This document shows, piece by piece, positions 18,780 to 28,851 of a stretch of DNA of 64,000 nt (positions within the stretch are counted from its first letter, which is position 1; each line of letters begins with the position of its first letter). This DNA comes from Aliiroseovarius sp. F47248L (GTDB lineage: Bacteria; Pseudomonadota; Alphaproteobacteria; Rhodobacterales; Rhodobacteraceae). The stretch lies in NCBI RefSeq assembly GCF_023016085.1, contig NZ_JALKBF010000001.1:1550001-1614000 (forward strand), written 5' to 3'. The notes under the pieces were generated by a model. That model did not search any database. It saw only the letters and a list, made by a program, of their open reading frames with translations, and was not told the origin of the DNA. Both the position numbers and the translations under genes were made by a program.

Positions 18780-19406
18780 ATGCCCAACAACGATCCTTTT
18801 GGTTTTGATATGTCGGTTTCGGCCGCCAAGAAAAAGAACCCACGCGGCAAGCGTGGGATGTCGGGGGCATTCGAAACCTCGAAACGGGTGTGTGAGCACG
18901 ATGGCTGCCAAGAACAGGGCCAATATCGCGCGCCGCGTTCGCCTGATCATCTGGATGAGTTCAAATGGTTCTGCAAGGATCACGTGCGGGAGTATAATCT
19001 GAAGTGGAACTTCTTCGACGGGGCGCCAGAGAACGAAGTCCATGAACAGTTCGAAAAAGATCGCGTGTGGGAGCGTGAGACCAAACCGTTCGGGTCAAAA
19101 GATGAACAACGGGCTTGGGCGCGCCTAGGTGTGGATGACCCCCATCAGGTGCTGGGTGAAAACGCCACACGCAACCCCGGTAAGTCGATCACTGGCACCC
19201 GCAAACTGCCGCCCACCGAACGCCGTGCCGTCGATATTCTGGAAGCCAAGGACCACTGGACCAAGGCCGAGATCCGTAAAGCCTATAAGAAGCTGATCAA
19301 GGTGCTGCACCCAGACATGAACGGCGGTGATCGGTCGCAGGAAGAACAGTTGCAGCAGGTGGTCTGGGCGTGGGATCAGATCAAGGAAAGCCGTAGCTTC
19401 AAGTAA
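18780..19406 (+). CDS. DnaJ-domain protein with N-terminal Cys/His cluster
   Basis: A 208-aa J-domain protein. The J domain is at the C-terminus (about 152-208) with a canonical HPD in VLHPDMNGG, so it should stimulate a DnaK-type ATPase. The N-terminal half has C38, C43, C65 and H68 (CEHDGCQ and WFCKDH), spaced like a possible zinc site; there is no G/F region or DnaJ zinc finger. It sits just upstream of cobS-cobT, an association worth noting because cobaltochelatase subunits are large AAA+/VWA machines. Client unknown. Confidence 0.85.
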   Translation: MPNNDPFGFDMSVSAAKKKNPRGKRGMSGAFETSKRVCEHDGCQEQGQYRAPRSPDHLDEFKWFCKDHVREYNLKWNFFDGAPENEVHEQFEKDRVWERETKPFGSKDEQRAWARLGVDDPHQVLGENATRNPGKSITGTRKLPPTERRAVDILEAKDHWTKAEIRKAYKKLIKVLHPDMNGGDRSQEEQLQQVVWAWDQIKESRSFK

Positions 19407-19429
19407 GGCACCGCCGGCCTGAGTTGCAG

Positions 19430-19499
19430 GAGGGGTATAGGGGCGTTGCCCCTCTACGCTGCGCGCATTCACCCCAGGATATTTGAGGCCAGAAGAAAC
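19430..19499 (+). repeat. Dispersed intergenic repeat, copy 1
   Basis: A GC-rich hairpin AGGGGC-gtt-GCCCCT is followed, after a variable spacer, by the conserved tail CACCCCAGGATATTTGAGGC and CAGAAGAAAC. Near-identical tails occur at 27.5 and 32.3 kb. This copy lies just after the DnaJ-like gene, before cobS. Confidence 0.8.
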
Positions 19500-19645
19500 A
19501 GAGAGAAGCTGTCGGGCCAGTTCCATCTGTTTCTGGGACCAGCATGATCTGGCGTCATAAATCTCACCCTCTTCCCCTTGAACCCGTCTCGTTGATCAGG
19601 CATCAAAGCCGGGTTGCGACGCGCGAGGCAGAAGGAACTACGCAG

Positions 19646-20632
19646 ATGGCTGACGGCACACAGGATATGAACGCAAAACCCACCGAAGAGATCTCGGTTC
19701 GCGAGGTTTTCGGCATTGACAGCGATATGCATGTCAAAGGCTTTGCCGACCGCATGGAACGTGTGCCCGAAATCGACAGCACCTACAAGTTTGATCCTGA
19801 CACGACATTGGCAATTCTTGCAGGGTTTTCACACAACCGTCGCGTGATGATCCAAGGCTATCACGGCACCGGGAAATCGACCCATATCGAACAGGTTGCT
19901 GCCCGTCTGAACTGGCCCGCCGTGCGAGTGAACCTTGACAGCCACATCAGCCGGATTGACCTGATCGGGAAAGACGCGATCAAGCTGAAAGACGGGATGC
20001 AGGTCACCGAATTTCAGGAAGGCATCCTGCCGTGGGCGCTGCGCAACCCGACCGCCATTGTGTTCGACGAATACGACGCAGGCCGCGCGGACGTGATGTT
20101 CGTCATCCAGCGAGTGCTGGAGCATGACGGCAAGCTGACCCTGCTGGACCAGAACGAGGTGATCACCCCGCATCCATCCTTCCGTCTTTTTGCGACAGCA
20201 AACACCGTGGGTCTGGGCGACACGACCGGGCTGTATCACGGCGTGCAGCAGATCAACCAGGCGCAGATGGACCGCTGGTCTCTGGTCGCCACACTGAACT
20301 ATCTGAGCCACGACGCGGAAACCAACATCGTGCTGGCGAAGAATCCACTTCTGAACACCGAGAAGGGTCGCAAGACCGTGGCCCAGATGGTCACCGTCGC
20401 CGACCTGACCCGCACCGCGTTTATGAATGGTGATCTGTCGACTGTGATGAGCCCGCGGACGGTGATCAACTGGGCGCAAAACGCGCATATCTTCCGCTCG
20501 GTCGGGTATGCATTCCGCCTGTCCTTCCTGAACAAATGTGACGAACTGGAACGCCAGATCGTGGCCGAGTTCTATCAGCGTTGTTTCGACGAGGAACTGC
20601 CGGAAAGCGCAGTGAGCATGAGCTTGGGGTGA
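19646..20632 (+). CDS. cobS: Cobaltochelatase subunit CobS
   Basis: The 328-aa MoxR-type AAA+ ATPase forms the ring that, with CobT and CobN, inserts cobalt into hydrogenobyrinic acid a,c-diamide in aerobic cobalamin synthesis. Walker A is GYHGTGKST, Walker [13 protein letters not shown], and sensor residues follow in [12 protein letters not shown]. The start at 19646 with GAAGGAACTACGC upstream gives the family-typical length; the longer frame from 19544 overlaps the repeat-bearing gap and is rejected. cobT follows 84 nt downstream. Confidence 0.95.
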   Translation: MADGTQDMNAKPTEEISVREVFGIDSDMHVKGFADRMERVPEIDSTYKFDPDTTLAILAGFSHNRRVMIQGYHGTGKSTHIEQVAARLNWPAVRVNLDSHISRIDLIGKDAIKLKDGMQVTEFQEGILPWALRNPTAIVFDEYDAGRADVMFVIQRVLEHDGKLTLLDQNEVITPHPSFRLFATANTVGLGDTTGLYHGVQQINQAQMDRWSLVATLNYLSHDAETNIVLAKNPLLNTEKGRKTVAQMVTVADLTRTAFMNGDLSTVMSPRTVINWAQNAHIFRSVGYAFRLSFLNKCDELERQIVAEFYQRCFDEELPESAVSMSLG

Positions 20633-20716
20633 TCAGTGATCGCTTGATATCCTTCTGCGATGTCCCGTCTCAAGATCGGGCAGAGCCGACTTACGGGACT
20701 TCGATAGGCTGATCCA

Positions 20717-22591
20717 ATGAAAAAACCCACCGACAACCCTGCTGATCCGTTCAAGAAAGCGCTGGCTGAGGCGACGAAGACGCTTGCCGACGAGCCGGAG
20801 CTATCGGTCAGCTTCACGGTGGACCCGTCGGGGGTGACGAAGGACGCGATGCGGCTGCCGCAAGTCACGCGGCGGATGACGCGGGACGAGGTGTTGTTGG
20901 CGCGTGGCACGGCGGATGCCTATGCGATGAAGCTGCGCTATCACAACGAGGCGACCCACGCGAAATACGCCCCTGCCAGCGGCATGGCGCGCGAGATTTA
21001 CGAGGCGATGGAGACCGCCCGTTGCGAGGCGATGGGCGCACGCGACATGCCGGGCACGGCGGGCAACATTGACGCGAAGATTGAAACAGACGCGATGCGC
21101 GCAGGCTATGACCAGATCACCGCCACCGCCGACGCGCCCTTGGCAGTTGCCGCGGGGTATCTGATGCGCCATCTGGCCACGGGGCGCGACTTACCCCCTG
21201 CTGCGGCCAACGTGATGAATCTGTGGCGCGACTTTATCGAGGGTCAGGCGGGCGACCATCTGGACAATCTGGGCGAGAAGCTGGGCGACCAGCAGGAATT
21301 TGCGCGCTTTGCCCGTCAGATCATTGAAGATCTGGGCTATGGCGATCAGCTTGGTGACGACCCGGACAGCGAAGACGACCAGGCCGAGGATGACGCCGAA
21401 CCGGATGAGGATCAGGCCGAGGACGATCAGCAAAACGAGCAATCACAGGACGATCAGGAAGAAGAGGCTGATCCAGAACGGTCGCAAGAGGATCAGATGG
21501 ATCAGTCCGAAGCGCAGGTGTCTTTGGATGACATGGCCGAGGACGAGATGAGCGACGAGGCGGAAATGCCCGAGGCGGACGCCCCACTGGAGCCGCCCTC
21601 GCCGCCACCAGCGTCGGACGCGGATCCCGATTATCTGGTCTATAACAACGAACATGACGAAGAGATCATGGCCGAAGATCTTGCCGAACCGGCCGAATTG
21701 GAACGCCTGCGCGCCTATCTGGATCAGCAGTTGGAGCCGCTGAAGGGCGCTGTCAGTCGTCTGGCGAACAAGTTGCAACGGCGGCTTCAGGCTCAACAGA
21801 ACCGGTCGTGGCTGTTTGATCTGGAAGAAGGCATTCTTGACGCAGGTCGCTTGGCGCGCGTCGTCGCCAACCCCACAACACCACTGTCGTTCAAGATGGA
21901 AAAGGATACCGAGTTCCGCGACACGGTGGTGACGTTGCTATTGGACAATTCAGGGTCCATGCGGGGGCGCCCGATCTCGATCGCGGCGATCTGTGCCGAC
22001 GTCTTGGCGCGCACGCTGGAACGCTGTCAGGTGAAAGTCGAGGTTCTGGGCTTCACCACCCGCGCTTGGAAGGGTGGGTTGGCGCGTGAAAAATGGTTGG
22101 CCGACGGCCGCCCGCAGCAGCCCGGTCGCCTGAACGATTTGCGCCACATCATCTATAAGAAGGCCGACGCTCCGATGCGGCGGACCCGCGACAATCTGGG
22201 CCTGATGATGAAAGAAGGGCTGTTGAAGGAAAACATCGACGGCGAGGCGCTGGAATGGGCGCATCGTCGGATCACGGCCCGGCCCGAGCAGCGTAAAATC
22301 CTGATGGTGATCTCGGACGGGGCGCCGGTGGACGATTCAACTTTGTCTGTTAACCCTGCGAATTACCTGGAAAAACACCTTCGTGACGTGATCGCAATGG
22401 TTGAAAAACGCAAACAGGTCGAGCTGTTGGCAATCGGGATCGGCCATGATGTCACACGGTATTATGACCGCGCTGTCACCATCACGGATGTTGAACAATT
22501 GGCGGGCGCGATGACAGAACAGCTTGCGTCACTATTTGACAGCGACCCACGGGCGCGGGCGCGTCTTTTGGGGATCAAGAAGGTCAGCTGA
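20717..22591 (+). CDS. cobT: Cobaltochelatase subunit CobT
   Basis: The 624-aa partner of CobS. The N-terminal CobT region (1-200) is followed by a very acidic, Asp/Glu/Gln-rich linker (about 215-300) and a C-terminal von Willebrand A domain. The MIDAS motif is [11 protein letters not shown], with later [10 protein letters not shown]. The acidic linker plus VWA architecture is normal for CobT. CobT bridges the AAA+ ring to CobN during ATP-driven cobalt insertion. CobN is not in the window. The gene is clearly co-directional with cobS and probably co-transcribed. Confidence 0.95.
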   Translation: MKKPTDNPADPFKKALAEATKTLADEPELSVSFTVDPSGVTKDAMRLPQVTRRMTRDEVLLARGTADAYAMKLRYHNEATHAKYAPASGMAREIYEAMETARCEAMGARDMPGTAGNIDAKIETDAMRAGYDQITATADAPLAVAAGYLMRHLATGRDLPPAAANVMNLWRDFIEGQAGDHLDNLGEKLGDQQEFARFARQIIEDLGYGDQLGDDPDSEDDQAEDDAEPDEDQAEDDQQNEQSQDDQEEEADPERSQEDQMDQSEAQVSLDDMAEDEMSDEAEMPEADAPLEPPSPPPASDADPDYLVYNNEHDEEIMAEDLAEPAELERLRAYLDQQLEPLKGAVSRLANKLQRRLQAQQNRSWLFDLEEGILDAGRLARVVANPTTPLSFKMEKDTEFRDTVVTLLLDNSGSMRGRPISIAAICADVLARTLERCQVKVEVLGFTTRAWKGGLAREKWLADGRPQQPGRLNDLRHIIYKKADAPMRRTRDNLGLMMKEGLLKENIDGEALEWAHRRITARPEQRKILMVISDGAPVDDSTLSVNPANYLEKHLRDVIAMVEKRKQVELLAIGIGHDVTRYYDRAVTITDVEQLAGAMTEQLASLFDSDPRARARLLGIKKVS

Positions 22592-22688
22592 CCCCTTTCC
22601 ACCGACTTCATTTCACGGCATGTTGCGCGCGAGCAGCGATGACATCGCGCACCCCTTTTCTGATCACGCCAGAACCCGGAGAACGTCC

Positions 22689-24488
22689 ATGTTCCAATCC
22701 TTTGACACAACAGCCGACCCGACACATGGACCCGTCCGGTTAGACCGATTGCGCCGCGCAATGGCGATGAAAGGTTTGGACGGCTTCATCGTGCCGCGCG
22801 CGGATGCCCATCAGGGCGAATATGTTGCTGCGTGTGATGCGCGATTGCGGTGGTTGACCGGGTTCACCGGGTCCGCCGGGTTTTGTATCGCTTTGAATGA
22901 CCATGCAGGGATTTTCGTGGATGGACGTTATCGCACACAGGTGCGCGCGCAGGCTGACATGAAGGCGTTTACACCGGTCCACTGGCCCGAAACGCTGCCC
23001 GGCCCGTGGTTGAAGGAGACACTTGCTGGAAAGGTGGCCAAGATCGGATTTGATCCGTGGCTGCACACCAAAGGCGAGATCGAAACCATCGAGAAAGCGC
23101 TTGAAGGCACAAAGATCACGTTGCTCCCTACCGACAATTTGGTCGATCAGATCTGGGACGACCGTCCCCCTGCCCCCAATGGCAAGATCATCGAACAACC
23201 CGTTGAATTTGCAGGCATGAACAGTGCAGACAAGCGATCAGAACTGGCCGATGGATTGCTGTCAGCGGGGCAAAAATCATGCGTGATGACTTTGTCAGAC
23301 AGCATCGCATGGATGCTGAACATCCGCGGCGATGACCTGCCTAGCATTCCTGTTGTGCAAGGCTTTGCGATTTTGGGTGACGACAGCTCGGTCGCGTTTT
23401 TCACCTCGGAAGGACGTGTGGTCGAGGCACAACTGGACACAGATGTGTCGCTGCACCCGGTCAAGGACTTTGCAAGCCACTTGAAGACCCTCGACGGCCC
23501 CGTGCGCGTGGACAAATCGACCGCACCGCTGGCGGTGTCGCGTATTCTGGAAAAGGCTGGAATATCCGTCGATTGGGGCAGCGATCCGGCGATCCTGCCC
23601 AAGGCGCAAAAAAACCCGACCGAGTTGAAATGCGCACGTGAAGCGCATCTTCGCGATGCCGCCGCCGTAATCGAGTTCTTAACTTGGTATGATGCAGAAG
23701 ACAAAGCCACGCTGACCGAGATTGATCTGGTCAAGACACTGGAAGAAAAACGCCGCGCTTCAAACGCGCTTTTGGACATTTCGTTCGAGACGATTGCCGG
23801 TGCCGGGCCGAACGGGGCCATCATGCATTACCGCGTGACGAATGACACGAACCGCCCGCTTGCCCCCGGTGATCTGGTGGTTCTGGACAGTGGTGGACAA
23901 TATCGTGATGGCACCACAGACATCACCCGAACTTTGCGGGTCGGTGACGTGGGCGATGAAGAAAAACGCTGTTATACCCGCGTCTTGCAAGGCATGATTG
24001 CCTTGTCGCGCGTCTATTTTCCAAAGGGCCGCACGGGCCGAGATCTGGATCCGATCGCCCGCTATCCGTTGTTTGCGGCGCATCAGGATTTCAACCACGG
24101 CACCGGGCATGGCGTCGGGGCCTATCTTTCTGTGCATGAGGGGCCGCAACGGTTCAATTCAATCTCGGATGTCGAACTACTGCCAGGCATGATCCTGTCA
24201 AACGAACCGGGCTACTATCGCGAAGGGGCATTTGGCATTCGGTTGGAAAACCTGATCGTGGTGGAACAGGCAACTTGCCCCGCCGGCGGCGACGCCGAGC
24301 GCGAGATGTTGTCCTTCGAGACGCTGACCTTTGTCCCTGTCGACACCAGCCTTGTGATCGCCGACATGCTGTCCGGCGAAGAACGGGCTTGGCTGAACGA
24401 CTATCACGCAACATGTGTCGAAAAGCTGACGCCGTGGCTTAGTGACGCTGCGTTGCAGTGGCTCAAATCGGCCTGTGCGCCTATTTGA
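22689..24488 (+). CDS. Aminopeptidase P family (M24) peptidase
   Basis: A 599-aa Xaa-Pro aminopeptidase of the long type, with two creatinase-like N-terminal domains and a C-terminal pita-bread M24 domain. Metal ligands are visible: two Asp in LDSGGQYRDGTTDITRT, the His in HGTGHGVG, and two Glu in ILSNEPGYY and GIRLENLIVV. It cleaves the N-terminal residue before proline. The start at 22689 follows AGAACGTCC; an upstream extension to 22524 would overlap cobT and is rejected. Confidence 0.93.
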   Translation: MFQSFDTTADPTHGPVRLDRLRRAMAMKGLDGFIVPRADAHQGEYVAACDARLRWLTGFTGSAGFCIALNDHAGIFVDGRYRTQVRAQADMKAFTPVHWPETLPGPWLKETLAGKVAKIGFDPWLHTKGEIETIEKALEGTKITLLPTDNLVDQIWDDRPPAPNGKIIEQPVEFAGMNSADKRSELADGLLSAGQKSCVMTLSDSIAWMLNIRGDDLPSIPVVQGFAILGDDSSVAFFTSEGRVVEAQLDTDVSLHPVKDFASHLKTLDGPVRVDKSTAPLAVSRILEKAGISVDWGSDPAILPKAQKNPTELKCAREAHLRDAAAVIEFLTWYDAEDKATLTEIDLVKTLEEKRRASNALLDISFETIAGAGPNGAIMHYRVTNDTNRPLAPGDLVVLDSGGQYRDGTTDITRTLRVGDVGDEEKRCYTRVLQGMIALSRVYFPKGRTGRDLDPIARYPLFAAHQDFNHGTGHGVGAYLSVHEGPQRFNSISDVELLPGMILSNEPGYYREGAFGIRLENLIVVEQATCPAGGDAEREMLSFETLTFVPVDTSLVIADMLSGEERAWLNDYHATCVEKLTPWLSDAALQWLKSACAPI

Positions 24489-24552
24489 CACGCGACCTTC
24501 ACATAATTTCTGATAATGTCCCGCGCGAGTGACCTGCAAAACGAGGATGACC

Positions 24553-24894
24553 ATGGCTGACCAAATCAAGATCCGGCCCGCAGAAGGAAAATGGACCGTT
24601 CGTGCAGGTGGTGCCGTGCTTGGTGAAAGCCGGTCAGCGTTGGAGGTGACCGAGGGCAATCGCGCCCCGGTGATCTATTTCCCCGCGGCTGATGTGGCGA
24701 TGGCGTTTCTGGACAGAACCGACACGGTCACCACTTGCCCCTATCGCGGCGAGGCCCGGCACTATTCGATCCAGACGAAATCGACGGTGATCGAGGATGC
24801 AGGCTATATGTATGACGCGCCGGTCGAAGGATTGTCCGAGTTGAAGGACCATCTGGCTTTTTACGCCGAGAAGGCAACAGTTGCCCGCACTTGA
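24553..24894 (+). CDS. DUF427 family protein
   Basis: A 113-aa protein of the DUF427 family: VRAGGAVLGESRSALEV, PVIYFPAADV, the TCPYRGEARHYSI core and the ending AGYMYDAPVEGLSELKDHLAFY. The fold is a small beta structure with conserved Cys, Arg and Tyr, suggestive of a pocket, but no activity is established. AACGAGGATGACC precedes the chosen ATG. It follows the aminopeptidase P gene by 64 nt. Confidence 0.82.
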   Translation: MADQIKIRPAEGKWTVRAGGAVLGESRSALEVTEGNRAPVIYFPAADVAMAFLDRTDTVTTCPYRGEARHYSIQTKSTVIEDAGYMYDAPVEGLSELKDHLAFYAEKATVART

Positions 24895-24928
24895 TCGCCC
24901 GAATGCGCGGTCAATGATCCCTTCTCGT

Positions 24929-26092
24929 TTAATCCTTTTTAGGAGTCGCGATATTACCCCCGCCGACAGCGGCGGCGACGCCTGTCGTGGTTGGCGCTGA
25001 CGTGGTTAGCCCCCGCGCCACCCGCACCGCAAGATACGCAAAAGCCTGTGCCTCAAGCATATCGCCGTTTAACCCAGTGGAGTCGATGTCTTCGACCGGG
25101 ACGGACAACCGCGTCTGAATTTCGTCCATCAGCGCCGCGTTGTGACGCCCACCGCCTGTCACCAGCACCCGCGTTGGCGGGGTTGGACAGTGTTCCATCC
25201 CGCGCGCAACAGCCGCCGCAGCACAGGCGGTCAGCGTGCGCAGGGCATCGGCATCCGACAAATCTTTGACCATTGCGGGAAGGTCTGGAAAGTCATTTCT
25301 ATCCAGTGACTTGGGAGGCATCCTGTGGAAATACCGATGGCTTAGGAACCTGTCCACAACCGCCTCGTCGGGCGTCCCTGACAACGCCAGCGCGCCGCCT
25401 TCATCCCGCGATCTGCTTAACCGTTCCTGCATCAGATCGTCCAATGGTGCATTCGCGGGGCCTGTGTCAAAGGCCAGACAAGCATCAGGTGCTTCAGGCG
25501 TGGGACGCGATGGATCAACCCATGTCACATTGCCCACGCCGCCCAAATTCAGAAAAACCATGGGCGCATCAGCTTCGATAAACCGCGCACAGGCGTGATG
25601 AAAAAAAGGCGCAAGCGGTGCGCCTTCTCCGCCCAGCTTGACGTCTGCACTGCGGAAATCCCACACCACCACCAATCCGAGCGATTGTGCCAATGTCTGT
25701 CCGTCACCCGCCTGATGGGTGCCCTTCCCCTGCGGATCATGAGCAAAGGTCTGTCCGTGAAACCCGACAAGAACGGGTCTCGGGTCATTTTGCAGCAGAC
25801 TGGTGATCGCCTGCAGATGCACAGCTTCAACGATTTCAGCGGCGGCAGGAACTTCGGGCGCATCCTGCCATTTGCCCAAAGCCCCTCGCAGGGTTTGGCG
25901 CTGCGCATCGGAATAGGGATGAAACACGGTCGGACCAAACCCGGCGATCACATCGCCATCGGTTTCAACCAGTGCTGCGTCCACCCCGTCAAGCGATGTG
26001 CCCGACATGCAGCCCATCGCCCAGACTGGTCCCTGCCCCAACTGCACACGCAAGGCGCCCTTGTTTCCAGTCTTGTCGACGGTTTTCAACAC
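24929..26092 (-). CDS. anmK: Anhydro-N-acetylmuramic acid kinase
   Basis: A 387-aa ASKHA-fold kinase that hydrolyses and phosphorylates anhydroMurNAc to MurNAc-6-phosphate in cell-wall recycling. Signatures are [13 protein letters not shown] near residue 30, [35 protein letters not shown] and LVTGGGRHN. The start codon is GTG (26090-26092) with AAAAGGAAAAGAGC upstream. It is divergent from tyrS across only 66 bp, so the two promoters must be packed together; this anmK/tyrS arrangement appears in related genomes. Confidence 0.95.
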   Translation of the reverse strand: MLKTVDKTGNKGALRVQLGQGPVWAMGCMSGTSLDGVDAALVETDGDVIAGFGPTVFHPYSDAQRQTLRGALGKWQDAPEVPAAAEIVEAVHLQAITSLLQNDPRPVLVGFHGQTFAHDPQGKGTHQAGDGQTLAQSLGLVVVWDFRSADVKLGGEGAPLAPFFHHACARFIEADAPMVFLNLGGVGNVTWVDPSRPTPEAPDACLAFDTGPANAPLDDLMQERLSRSRDEGGALALSGTPDEAVVDRFLSHRYFHRMPPKSLDRNDFPDLPAMVKDLSDADALRTLTACAAAAVARGMEHCPTPPTRVLVTGGGRHNAALMDEIQTRLSVPVEDIDSTGLNGDMLEAQAFAYLAVRVARGLTTSAPTTTGVAAAVGGGNIATPKKD

Positions 26093-26158
26093 GCTCTTTT
26101 CCTTTTCCCGCCCCCCGTCTATATGGGGGGTTCAATGATCAGGATGGACCAAAAGAAC

Positions 26159-27412
26159 ATGACCTACCACCCAAAATCCGACTTCATGCGTGTGATGATC
26201 GAGCGCGGCTTTCTGGCCGATTGCACCGATTATCAGGCGCTGGATGATGCGCTGATTGCGGGGGTGGTTCCGGCCTATATCGGTTATGACGCAACCGCGC
26301 AGTCGCTGCATGTGGGACACCTGATGAACATCATGGTGCTACGCTGGTTGCAAAAATGTGGCCACAAGCCCATCACCCTGATGGGTGGCGGCACCACCAA
26401 AGTGGGTGATCCGTCCTTCCGGTCAGACGAACGCCCGCTGTTGGGGCCGGAGCAGATCGAGGCAAACATTGCCGGGATGCAGCAGGTTTTTGCAAAGTTT
26501 TTGCGCTATGGCGACGACGAGACAGACGCGATCATGCTGAACAACGCCGAATGGCTGGACGGGTTGAATTACCTTGATTTCCTGCGCGACATCGGGCGGC
26601 ACTTCTCGGTCAACCGGATGTTGTCGTTTGAAAGCGTGAAATCGCGGCTGGACCGCGAGCAAAGTCTGAGCTTTCTGGAATTCAACTATATGATCCTGCA
26701 AGCCTATGATTTCCTTGAGCTGAACCGCCGCTATGGCTGCCTGCTGCAAATGGGCGGATCTGACCAGTGGGGCAATATCGTGAACGGGATCGACCTGACC
26801 CGTCGCGTCTTGGACAACGAGATTTTCGGCCTGACAACACCGCTTCTGACCACATCTGACGGGCGCAAGATGGGCAAGAGCCAAGGTGGCGCGATCTGGT
26901 TGAACGGTGACATGCTCAGCCCGTACGAGTTCTGGCAGTTCTGGCGCAATACAACAGATGCCGACACTGGCAAGTTCCTGAATATTTTTACGGAACTACC
27001 GGTCGAGGAATGCAATCGCCTGGGCGCGCTGGAAGGGGCCGAGATTAACGAGGCCAAGATCATTCTGGCCAATGAAGTCACGTCCCTTCTGCATGGTGCA
27101 AACGCTGCCAAGACCGCCGAAGCGACCGCGCGTGAAGTGTTCGAAAAGGGTGGTGCCGGGGATGACCTGCCGACATTGACGTTGAGCGCCGATGATCTGG
27201 GTGAAGGCATGTCCATTGTGCAGCTTTTCGTCAAATCCGGTTTGGCCAAATCCGGTAAAGATGCGAAACGCCTGATCTTGGAGAACGGGGCCAAGGTGAA
27301 TGACGAGGCACTTACGGATGCAGGGCGAATGGTGGCTGCGGCAGACCTTGGTCAACCTATGAAACTGTCCGCCGGGAAAAAACGACACGCGCTCGTGGTG
27401 TTGAACGTTTGA
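26159..27412 (+). CDS. tyrS: Tyrosyl-tRNA synthetase
   Basis: A 417-aa class I synthetase. The HIGH-type motif is HVGH in [11 protein letters not shown], the KMSKS-type motif is GRKMGKS, and GGSDQWGNI marks the tyrosine pocket. A C-terminal S4-like RNA-binding domain is present ([16 protein letters not shown]). The ATG at 26159 is preferred (GGACC at about 8 nt); in-frame ATGs at 26135 and 26144 are possible alternatives adding 8 or 5 residues. A dispersed repeat follows the stop codon. Confidence 0.96.
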   Translation: MTYHPKSDFMRVMIERGFLADCTDYQALDDALIAGVVPAYIGYDATAQSLHVGHLMNIMVLRWLQKCGHKPITLMGGGTTKVGDPSFRSDERPLLGPEQIEANIAGMQQVFAKFLRYGDDETDAIMLNNAEWLDGLNYLDFLRDIGRHFSVNRMLSFESVKSRLDREQSLSFLEFNYMILQAYDFLELNRRYGCLLQMGGSDQWGNIVNGIDLTRRVLDNEIFGLTTPLLTTSDGRKMGKSQGGAIWLNGDMLSPYEFWQFWRNTTDADTGKFLNIFTELPVEECNRLGALEGAEINEAKIILANEVTSLLHGANAAKTAEATAREVFEKGGAGDDLPTLTLSADDLGEGMSIVQLFVKSGLAKSGKDAKRLILENGAKVNDEALTDAGRMVAAADLGQPMKLSAGKKRHALVVLNV

Positions 27413-27424
27413 TCGACATACGGT

Positions 27425-27514
27425 GGCTCACGTTGTGAGCCTGAGGGGCGCTTCCCCTTCGGCCCAAATCTGCGATTTGGACCTACCCCGGGATATTTGA
27501 AGCCAGAAGAAACC
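27425..27514 (+). repeat. Dispersed intergenic repeat, copy 2, with extra hairpin
   Basis: A perfect GGCTCAC-gtt-GTGAGCC hairpin (27425-27441) is followed by the repeat proper (27443-27514): GAGGGGCGCTTCCCCTTC, a variable spacer and the tail ACCCCGGGATATTTGAAGCC then AGAAGAAAC. It lies just downstream of tyrS and may contribute to ending its transcript. Confidence 0.78.
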
Positions 27515-27588
27515 CGGCATCATCAAGGTGAATTGCCGTTTCGGAATGTGGCGGCTACGGTGTCTGCAAAAGACAGGACGAGCTTGCC

Positions 27589-28770
27589 ATGACGCCCTTT
27601 AATCCTAAACTTTCCGCGACCGTTTCGCCCCCGGTGATGGAGGCACGGCGGTGGATTGAAGGCAAGGTGTTTGGCGCAGATCGGCCGTTGATCAATGTCA
27701 GTCAAGCCGCGCCGGTTGAGCCGCCGCCCGCCGAGATGCGGCGAGCTATGGCGGATGTGGTGTTGCACCAAGCTGAGGCGCATCTTTACGGTCCAGTGTT
27801 GGGTTTGCCGGATTTGCGGTCTGAACTGGCACTTAACATCTCGCGCCACTATGGAGGGAGCATACAGCCAGAGAATATCGCCATCACCTCGGGCTGCAAT
27901 CAGGCGTTTTGTGCCGCAATTGCCACGCTGGCTGGCCCGGGGAACGAGGTTATTTTACCGACGCCGTGGTATTTCAATCATAAGATGTGGCTTGAAATGA
28001 GTGGGATCAAAGCGGTTCCACTGGCGACGGGTGGCGATTTGGTGCCGGACCCAGACGCCGCCGCTGCTCTGATCTCTGCGCGCACCCGCGCGATTGTCTT
28101 GGTTACACCCAACAACCCGACTGGTGTCGAATATGCGCCTGAAGTCATCTCCGCCTTCCGCGATCTGGCTCGCAAAAGCGGGATCGCCCTGATCATCGAC
28201 GAGACCTATCGCGATTTTCATTCCCAGCCCGGCGCGCCGCATGAACTATTTGTAGACCCCGACTGGCACGACACGGTGATCCATCTTTACAGTTTTTCAA
28301 AATCCTATCGACTGACCGGGCATCGGGTCGGGGCGCTTGTCACCGCGCCTGCGCGCATGGCAGAAGTTGAGAAGTTTCTGGACACGGTGACGATCTGCCC
28401 GGCGCAAATCGGTCAACATGCCGCCCATTGGGGTTTGCGCCATCTGGACAATTGGCTGGGGCTGGAACGCGAGAAGATACTGGCGCGAGCCTCCGCTATG
28501 CGGGACGGGTTCACTCCCTTGGCAAAGCAGGGTTGGCACCTTCTGGGATGCGGAGCATATTTTGCCTATTTGCAGCATCCGTATGACATACCTTCGGACG
28601 ATTTGGCACGGGCGTTGGTGGATCAGTGCGCCATCCTTGCCTTGCCCGGAACAATGTTTGCCCCGAAAGGGGATCTGGACGGCGCGCGGCAGTTGCGTGT
28701 GGCCTTTGCAAATATTGATGAAACCGGCATCACCGAGGTTCAGAAACGGCTGACCGCGTTCTGCCCCTGA
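27589..28770 (+). CDS. PLP-dependent aminotransferase, class I/II
   Basis: A 393-aa fold-type I aminotransferase with NPTGVEY, the aspartate-containing IIDETYRDF, and the PLP-lysine K238 in YSFSKSYRLTGHRVG. It belongs to a different subgroup from the enzyme at 4.6 kb. Substrate is not predictable from sequence. The ATG is preceded by a weak AGCTTGCC. The gene stands between tyrS and the PpiD-like gene on the same strand, with 81 bp to the latter. Confidence 0.87.
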   Translation: MTPFNPKLSATVSPPVMEARRWIEGKVFGADRPLINVSQAAPVEPPPAEMRRAMADVVLHQAEAHLYGPVLGLPDLRSELALNISRHYGGSIQPENIAITSGCNQAFCAAIATLAGPGNEVILPTPWYFNHKMWLEMSGIKAVPLATGGDLVPDPDAAAALISARTRAIVLVTPNNPTGVEYAPEVISAFRDLARKSGIALIIDETYRDFHSQPGAPHELFVDPDWHDTVIHLYSFSKSYRLTGHRVGALVTAPARMAEVEKFLDTVTICPAQIGQHAAHWGLRHLDNWLGLEREKILARASAMRDGFTPLAKQGWHLLGCGAYFAYLQHPYDIPSDDLARALVDQCAILALPGTMFAPKGDLDGARQLRVAFANIDETGITEVQKRLTAFCP

Positions 28771-28851
28771 CTGCGGCGTATCAACAGATATTGGCATTCC
28801 CGGCTGGCTCACCTAAAACCCTTGCAAACAGGTGGTAAAAGGAACACGCGT

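Noticed and set aside
21361..21620. Acidic low-complexity stretch in cobT as a frameshift or repeat artefact
   Set aside because: An Asp/Glu-rich linker between the N-terminal and VWA domains is normal for CobT, and the frame stays open through both flanking domains.
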